The translations under genes were made by a program, and so were the position numbers. A stretch of DNA of 64,000 bases, from NCBI RefSeq assembly GCF_001949145.1, contig NW_019091356.1, positions 3,713,747 through 3,777,746 on the forward strand, written 5' to 3'. The DNA comes from Acanthaster planci (taxonomy: Eukaryota > Echinodermata > Asteroidea > Valvatida > Acanthasteridae). The notes below the pieces were generated by a model, which was not told where the DNA came from, did no database searches, and saw only the letters and a list, made by a program, of their open reading frames with translations. Shown here piece by piece: positions 25,701 to 34,700 of the stretch. How positions within the stretch are numbered: position 1 is the stretch's first letter; each line of letters starts with the position of its first letter.

Positions 25701-28700
25701 TTGGTTGCACACCTACCCCAAAACAAAGAGGTGACTGTTGAGCATCAAGATCTCTCCATAGACATGGTAGTTTTCCTTTGTCGTTCCTTCCAGGAGTGCG
25801 GCGAGAGGTATAGGTTTGAGAATCTGTTTCAGTACTTCCAGAAATATGAAGACACAAATATAGACTTCATGGTAAGTTTGGGTGACAAAACCTCACAATT
25901 TCCCATTGTTTTTTCAAACCCACTTATACATGCAATTGCCCGCCTTTAAAATCTTATGCGTAGAAAGGACATCGAGCATTAAAAGGTTTTCTCTGAGTCG
26001 TAAACAGTAAAATGTTAGTTAAGCTCTTAGCAAAGGAATCCTTGGAACAAATTTTGAGCCACTGAAAAATCATCTCAATTGCACATTGCAAGCCTTCTGA
26101 GAGACATTTCATAATATATCACATCTATTTCAGATTGTATTTGAAAAAGATTATAAATAAAACTTGCCAATCATTTCTCAAAATGGAGATATTAAAGGCG
26201 ATTATTGAAGTTTGTCGTTGCTGTCGACTTTGCACCCAAGAAAGGCAAGTTACTCTCACATTCCTGCCGAACCAAGTTGGGAACTTTTCTGTCGTCTAGT
26301 AAGATTTCAGTGTGTACTTTTCTCTTTGGATAGGTTGCATGCATGCAGTTCATTAACATAGTTGTACACTCAGTGGAGGACATGAACTTCCGAGCGTATC
26401 TACAGTTTGAGTTCACCAAGTTAGGACTGGACAAATACTTGGAGGTGAGAAGGTTCTTGTAGTTTCTGCTTTCCAAGGGCAGAGCCGCAGCCCAATTTTT
26501 TGGAGGGGTGGGGGATTTGTTTGGGGAACCCCAAAATTTGGAAATTTTCCGTGTAAGGCTACTTTGGTGGCTTTTTGCACACTTGTGGGAAGAAATGGAA
26601 CGAGAGGAAAAAATCACCTACCTCTCATTTTGTTTTTTGGGGAGGGAAGGGGGTCCATTTGGCCACCCTTAATCTGCCCTTGCTACTTTTGTGTCCAAAG
26701 TTACTGTATAACACACACCTGGTTCCCAGTTGAGGTATGAACTCTGGTTTATAAAGCCACATAATTGTTGTGCACTGGTCCTAGTACTAGTTCTAATGAT
26801 CAGTTGGATTGGATTTCCTGCCTGATGCCAAGTCAAGTCCTAGTTCTTGTTCAACCCTTAAGTTTTATCCCACATTTCATCCCAAGTCCAGTCTTAGTTC
26901 TTGTTCAACCCTTAAGTTTTATCCCACATTTCATCCCAAGTCAAGTCCTAGTTCTTGTTCAACCCTTAAGTTTTATCCCACATTTCATCCCAAGTCAAGT
27001 CCTAGTTCTTGTTCAACCCTTAAGTTTTATCCCACATTTCATCCCAAGTCGAGTCTTAGTTCTGCTCCAGCACCTCACTTTTATCTGAAGTCTAATAACA
27101 AGTTAAGTTGTAATTCTGATGCAGTCCCTCAACCTCTGTCTCAAAACTGATACCAAGTCCCTAGTTTTTGAGTCCCTAACCTTTATCCTATATCCAATCC
27201 TAGCTTGACTCCTAGCTCTGTTTCAACTGAGCTTAACTCATATCATACTAAGTTGAGCCACATTTCTTGTTTCTAACCTCGTGCCTTCTGCAATTCACAG
27301 AAACTGAAGAACACAGAGAGCGACCGCCTCCACACGCAGATCCAGGCCTACTTGGACAACATGTTTGACGTTGGCCAGTTAATGGAAGACTCAGACACCA
27401 AGAACCTGGCACTTGAGAGAGTCGGACATTTGGAGGAGAACCTCTATCAAGTAAGGCTAATATCCAACATATAAGGTTCCCTTACTTTTAGTATTTACCT
27501 TTGAGACTAAGTTTCTTGGCTTCTAGTTAGTACTTTTTTAAAAATACCTGTTACGAAAACCTGTCATGCATTTAGGGATATCTGCTTAGAAATGATGTCT
27601 AGCGAGCCTTTTAAAAAATTTTTCCGTGGTTTTTTTTAACATTAAACATTTTTTTGTTTTCTGTCTCTGTAGACAAACGAGCAGTTGCGACAGGTGGAAG
27701 ATGCATCTCTTGCTAGAATAGCAGAGCTTCAGTTGGAACTAGCCTCAGCTACCAAAGACCTGGACACCCTCAGGGTAAGGTCGTCGGACCAGTGAGATCC
27801 ACCCAGTTCCTCGTGCAGGGTTTTTTGTATCAAGTCTTGGGTGCAGTCTGAACACTGCTCAGTCTCTTGAATCTTCCACAAGCCATCTGGAGATGTTACA
27901 GGGTTTTGTAGGATCGAGGAAGGTAGAGCCCAGACTCTATTCATTCATTTACACTGGGGCTTAATACCCCTTTGAAAGTTTGGGTTAGGTTTCATGTAGG
28001 TTAATGTATGAGAAATGTGTTCATGAACAGTGGTGGATTTCTAAGGCTTCGGGAAGATTTGTAGTAAGATTTTCGGTAGTCTTCCTCCAGGAAAGATCAA
28101 TGTTTTTGTTTCTGTTGAACTATCACATTAAGGTCCAGAAGAAGGAGGCCGATGTCGCGATCGAGACGTTAAAACGAAATTCAATTGCCCGAGGACCGGG
28201 GAGTGGTGGAGGGGGTGGAGCTGGAGCTGGGGGCGGTGGCCCAGGGGGCTTTGGCCCCGGTGGTGGTGGTCCTGGAGGACCTGGTGGCCCAGGCAGTGGC
28301 GGACCTGGCGGTGGCGGACCTGGCGGTGGCGGACCTGGTGGTGGAGGAGGCTCCGGACCTGGTGGAGGATTCCCCCCACCCCCAGATGACTGTAAGTAGA
28401 TGCAGACAGTAGATAATATACCAAATATTTTCTTTAAAATTGAGGAACGTGACTTTGAATAGGCAGAGGTGACTTATGGATTGGCTCAATTTTAGTGTGG
28501 TGGAGCGAAGTTCAGGTCTTGAAAATGAAGCATATAATGTGGAAATAAGACACTTCTCCCTTAAGGTAGCGTATGTCTGTACCTGCATTTCTAAATGATA
28601 AATAGATCAAAGCTTTGAAAGTAATTTCTCAATCAGCAAGAACTTTAAAAGAGAGGGTGATAATTCACACCAATTGGAGACACATGTAGAAATCTTAAAG

Positions 28701-31700
28701 ACCGAGCAAGCAATAACAGCCCTTTTTTTCTCATTTTTCTTCTGCAGTACCTCCACCGCCCCCACCCCCTCCCCCACCCCCTCCTGGTGCAACGCCCCCG
28801 CCCCCTCCCCCACCCCCATCATTTGGTGGTGGACCTCCACCCCCTCCCCCGCCGGGACCTCCCCCTCTCCCTGGCGGTATCCTTGGAGCAGCCCCAGATG
28901 GATGTAAGTGGACGCTTCAGACTGCTATGTAGTTTGTCATTGGATGACCCTTAATATCAGTGGTGTTTCTGTCTGAAAGTTCCATGTATTTTTGTACTTG
29001 CTGTCCATTCGGATTGGCTCTGATCTAACCTGATTCCATTGGTATTTTTCAGTTGATTCCAGTGATATGCTTTATGCAGTTTGGTTGGGCAATATTCGGG
29101 TTTGACTTTTCAAGTCCATTTATATGGCCTTGCTAAGTTGAACTTGGCAATGAAATTTTGCATTGCAGTTTAAATTGGAGTCAGTTTATTCTAAGTTGAA
29201 TTGATTTGAAAATGATTGAAGATTTGAGAATTTTGATTTGATTTGTGTCATTTGGAATCTAGTGATTCAGTTGATTGGGTTGATTTGAATGATTTGATGT
29301 CAGTCAAGTGATTTCATTTGTTTGCTTAATCAATACATAAGTTTCTTTGTGTCCATACACTTTGTTAATGATTTTGCCTTTTGGATATGCAGCTGTGACC
29401 ATAAAAGGCAAGATCCATACCAAATACCGTCTGCCCCTCCTCAACTGGAGTCCCTTCATGCCCAATCAAATCGGTGGCACCGTGTTCAGCGAACTTGACG
29501 ACACCAAAGTCATGAAGGTGGGCGAGAGACAATGACTCATTCCTCATTTCACCATGCTCCTTTGAGGAGAATTCCTTATTCCGTTGGACAGGTGTTTCAA
29601 TCCTTTAGTGCTTTTCCGCCACCCCTTTCACTGCAGGACATCAACTTTGAGAACTTTGAGGAGATGTTTAAGACCCAGAACCAGTCCACGGGCAACTTTA
29701 CGGCCAAGGATGGGCCCAAAAAGTCCCCCTCCAAGAAGAAGCAGCAGTCGCTGCTGGACGCCAACCGGCTGCAGAACATCTCCATCATGCGGCGGAAGAT
29801 CGAGCTGTCGGCCAAGCAAATCACAGAGGCAATCAGAAGGTAAGGCTGCTTTTTTTTTTGCCTGGCATCTCACAGGACCCCCCTCAAAAACAAATGTTCC
29901 AAACTCTGTCCCATTGTGTTTTCGGTGCAGAAATAAATTGGACGTGTTTATATTCCCTCTAGATGGAATGCTAGTGTGGCATGTAGGTTGAATATTTCGA
30001 AGCAAATGCTTGAATCCTTAGTGCACTCGGATCAATTTCAAGGAGCTATGAAGTACAGAAATTTGTTCGAAGTTTATTTTCGACCTGGCTGCTGTGGCTG
30101 GTGTGGAAAGAGGCAAATTAGGATAAAGTACCTTGCCTGAGAACACAACGCATGTTTAGGTTCTGGCAGCTTTGACTTCCAGTTGTGGGTCACCAGTGCT
30201 GACCTGACCCATTTTTTTTCCAGCATAAATTAAACTATCTCCTGGAGATGGTTGGAGGAGAAAATTTTTGACTTGAACAATCTTTGTGTGGGACAGTTAT
30301 TGGAAACTTTTTTTATCTTCTCCAGGATGGATCTGAGCCTGTTGGAACTGGACACGGTGGAGCAGCTGCAACGATTTGTACCCAACGAGCAGGAAGTGAA
30401 AGCCTTCAAACAGTACGAGAAAGATAAGAAACCCATCGAGCAACTGACAGAAGAAGACAGACTCATGATCAGCGTAAGTTGACAGAACAAAAACAATCAG
30501 TTCCAAGCTGAAGCAGATTACTATTCAAAACCTGTTTTATTTGTGACTAGTTTTCCACACAGCTGTGACTTTTAAATCTTTAGATATCCTCCAATTGTTC
30601 TTTTTGTCGTCTTCGGTAGACTTTCAAGACTTGCTCTTTTTTTTTGGTCCCAATAGTTGTCCAAAGTGGAGAGACTGGCAGACCGTTTGTCCGTCATGAG
30701 CTTCATGGGTAACTTTGCCGACACAATCAAGGCGATCAAGCCGGTGGGTGGTAGATGTGACACGATACTTTACATCTCAAATCTGAGACTCGTTTCACGT
30801 GAAAAAATTCCTGGTGCATGGTTGTGGAGCTGATCTTGTAGAGGAAAGAATCCAATCAAAGACTGATTTATATTAAAATCTTTCAGTAGAATCGAGTGGA
30901 AAGTTTTGTCTGCTTTTAAATCAGTGGAAAATAATTTTCTCATCGAAGCCTGTTTATTTACAACTTGTGATTTCTGAAGGTGAAAAGAGATTATAAAATG
31001 TACGAGGAATTCCACAAAAATTTACTGAGCTTTCTTAATATTTTTATTTTAGCAATTGAATGCCATTACGTCAGCATCTCTCACCATCAAGACCTCGGCT
31101 CGTCTCAAGAAGATCTTGGAGATCGTCCTGGCCTTTGGGAATTACTTGAACAGTGCCAAGAGAGGGGCAGCATACGGCTTCAAGTTGCAGAGTCTGGACA
31201 CGGTAAGAAAAAACTACTAGCCAGCTCGTGTCCATGAGCAAGCTATTTTATCCTGATATTTTCAGATATGCATCTATGCGTATTCCTCGCTATGGGCTTT
31301 TTGGCCTTTCCTGTATCATTATCAATTTCATGTTTTTCCTCGTGTGTGCGCATTTTGCTTTATGGAAATTTTCTGTCCGTTTCTTCCTCATTGGCTTTCT
31401 CGTTGTGTGCTTTTTTCTTGACACCCATATTTGAATTATTTGCTTTCTTTTTTGTTTTAGTTACTGGACACCAAGTCGACAGACCGGTCCATGACGCTGC
31501 TGCACTACATTGTGGAGACAGTGCAACGCAAGTTTCCCGGTGCAGCCGATTTCTGCTCTGATCTTCAATACGTCGAAAAGGCATCTGCAGGTGAGAGCAT
31601 ATTTTGAGGGTTTTTGTTCTTGTATTTGTGAGTTTTTCTAATTTCAGTGAATTGTTGACCGGTTTATTTTGTGGCTCAAATCTCATTGGACAGTAGGGCA

Positions 31701-34700
31701 GTGCTGAATATTTAATCATTTGTTGAATATTCAAATTTTATTTTTTGAATTTGAATATTTGAATACAAAGGTCATGAAAGGATGGACAAATTTTCTTTTG
31801 TTTTAAATGCACTGTGGAGGCTTGTTTCAAGCAGATTCAAATGAAAAGCGTCGGAAATCTTACAATGATTTAAAAAGTAAATTATTCATCAAACAATTTA
31901 AAAGGAATAGAAATTTTCAACAGGGCAAGAAGTCTTGTTCATCTCTTTAATCTTGCTATATCATGGCTGGAAATACTCCTAGATGTGAGAAGCTATTGTA
32001 TTGATCATAATGTACAATTAAGTGTATAATCACAACTGATTTTGTATATGGTTAGTTCATCAACAATCTGCCGGTCCCTGCAACTGAATACTCAGATATT
32101 CGATCAAATTGAAGGTCGAATATTCGAATAGTGAATTATTTGAATTGACTCAGGCCTATTGGACATTTTTGGGCTGTCTTTTTATTTCTTGACAATACTG
32201 GATAGTAAGAAATGAATAAATGTCTTTGTTGAACCATCTCCAGTTTCTATAGAGAACCTGACGTTAGACATCAGGCATTTGACGGCAGGAATCCAGCTCT
32301 GCAAGAGGGAGTTTGCCCAGCAGCATGAGAACTCTATCTTGAGAGATTTCCTCCTGTCCAATGAAGACAAGGTCAAAAAAGTTGACAGTGACATGAAGAA
32401 AGCCCAGGTAATAAGCACAGACACTTCTTTCAAGTCACCAAAATTTGCAATTCGAGTGAATCCAACTTCCACGAGTGGGTTTTGAATTAAATCTGACTAT
32501 AATAGCCAAATTTATGAAAGTTGCCCATGAAGTTGTCGCTGACCCCGTAAAAAATTGATTTGTAATGAAGGAAATGAAATATGCTGGTTTTAATATGAAA
32601 CTTGTTGATTGGTTCTTTGCATCTGCTGCCCTGTTCTTGTTGCTAGGAAGCATACAATGATGCTGTTGGTTACTATGGCGAGAACCCCAAGATGTGCCCA
32701 CCCAGCACGTTCTTTGCCCTCTTCCACCGCTTTGTCAACTCTTACAAGGTAGCTCATCGTTTCTTCATCAGTGAATTGCCGTTGTTGAAAAGAACAGTGA
32801 ATGTGGGCATAAAGTATGCATTTGTAAACAGTATGGGAGCTTTGCAGCAAGCATTAACCCCTTTGCGCAGGACGCGGGTAGAGCCGTCGTAAAAATTGAG
32901 ATCCTCAGCCCGCTTTTCAGCTATTATTCTCGGTCCACGCTCGAGCGAACACGGTGAAAGAAGGCAGACCCTGGCTCTTGTATATATGGTAATTGGTCCT
33001 TGTGCGTAGCCCAGAAATGAAAAGATTGATTTTGCATCATAATCAGCAGCTTCACAATAGTCCCCACCTTGAAAAGAAGCCACGGGAATGTGGAAGGGTG
33101 AGTAGCCGCATGCCACCAAACAATCAGCCTTTTCACCGTGTAATTCAAAGCGCGCAGAGCACGCAGGGCCACAAACCGAGAATTTGCGGTTTGGCAGGTG
33201 GCCTTTGTGGCCATGCGAGGCTGGAATTCTTGGAGTCGGCTTGCAGGAAGAAATTCCCGTCATCAAGGGGTTAAAGAATATATGCCACATTCTGTTGGAT
33301 GTTGATGATTAATTTTTATGCCTTGGTGGTTTAATTTCAGAAAGCGGAAGCTGACAATGAACAGCGAAGAAAACAGAAGGTAATGTTTCCGTCCGCCTGA
33401 CCCTTCCCCCAGAACAGGAAAACTGTGTTTAAATGTTTTGGTTTTATTTCTAGTGTAGCGTACTTGGTTTAATTTTTTGCGTGAGTTTCTGAAAAAATAC
33501 TCTGCTGTTGTCCTTTTTATAGGGGATTTTTCAATTCATGACACGAAGGTTTGGTTTATCAATCAGCAAAACATTCATGCACATTGTATTCAGAGAAGGT
33601 TTTCTATTTTTCCCTGTAATGCAGGAAGCGGCCCTAGAGACTGCAGCAAACATTGCGGCTGCTCAGAAGGCACGCAAACACAAAGATCAGAACAAGATCA
33701 ATCAGGTATGTGCCTTGCCAGTAGAGGGCGCTGTTTCTTCCTACCCCCTCATATATGGGAGTGTATGTCTGAAAACCAGCATTGTCAGCAACTGCATCAT
33801 TAAAACCACATATTTTGAGAGGATTCTTATGGTGAGGTAAAGTGGTTTTCACTACAAGAAGTATACTCTAGCAATTTGATGTCAGGCCAGTGACCTTGTG
33901 CACTGTGTAAAAGGTCGCTTTGAAACATACATCGGCAAGTTCCATTGATGACCAATTGTTATCCTGTGGTTAATTTTCCCTGGTAACCTGTGCACAAAAC
34001 ATCCGGGCAAAATAGTTGACAAACGGTTCTTGCTCAAACTGCCTCTGAGGTGCTGAGAGTTACTGAGTAACAATGCCACTGTCAACTCAGCTTGAATCAC
34101 TTTGGTTGCGTCTCATCTGGGATTTTTTTGGTTCTTCCCGGCAGGACGCCATGGTGCTTGAGCTACAGAAGAAGCACAGGAACCATCAGGACAAGAGGCG
34201 AGAAGCCTCCGACGGAGCCATCGAAAATATTATCTCAGGTACGGACAGCGTTTTTTAAAATTGCTGAACGAAGGCTTCTGTATTCTTTGATTCTTTTCTT
34301 GACTTTGAAGGAGTGTAAGGATGCTTTGAAGGTATATACATACCCTCAAGGGTCCACCCTTTTATTACCCCTGATAACCGTGCATAGAAATCATTCCTGT
34401 ACACTGTAACTCCTTGGTGAGTACAGCAGGATTGCACTGAGCTGAATGATCGCACATTTATTACGAGTATGCTGCCATCATGGCTACCCTGCTGTAGCCA
34501 TTTTGCTTCATTGGAATGAAGTTCTTGGCTCACAAGGACATAGATACCACTTGCTGGGTTGAACCCAAGACCATCGATGCGTGCATGTCAATTTTCATGT
34601 TTTCTGTTTTTATTAACGCCTGGTGCGAGACATGCCAGGTGTAAGTAATGAGGATTTTTTCACTGTTTCATTCGCAGATCTGAAAAATGAGCCTTACCGA

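Noticed and set aside
26192-26617. 141-codon minus-strand frame
   Set aside because: It is antisense to FMNL exon 10, which is near-identical to its vertebrate orthologues on the + strand.
26809-27150. Apparent 18-residue protein repeat
   Set aside because: It is the translation of an intronic 54-bp minisatellite in two frames at once, between exons 10 and 11 whose phases already join.
28128-28588. Ser/Thr- and His-rich frames antisense to exon 13
   Set aside because: They are mirror readings of the glycine minisatellite; the sense frame is fixed by flanking exons and splice phases.
32754-33290. Longest open frame in the window (178 codons, minus strand)
   Set aside because: It runs across the TTAA-flanked MITE and the antisense of FMNL intron 22. 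The related copy at 55283 keeps only a short piece of frame, and nothing resembles a transposase.
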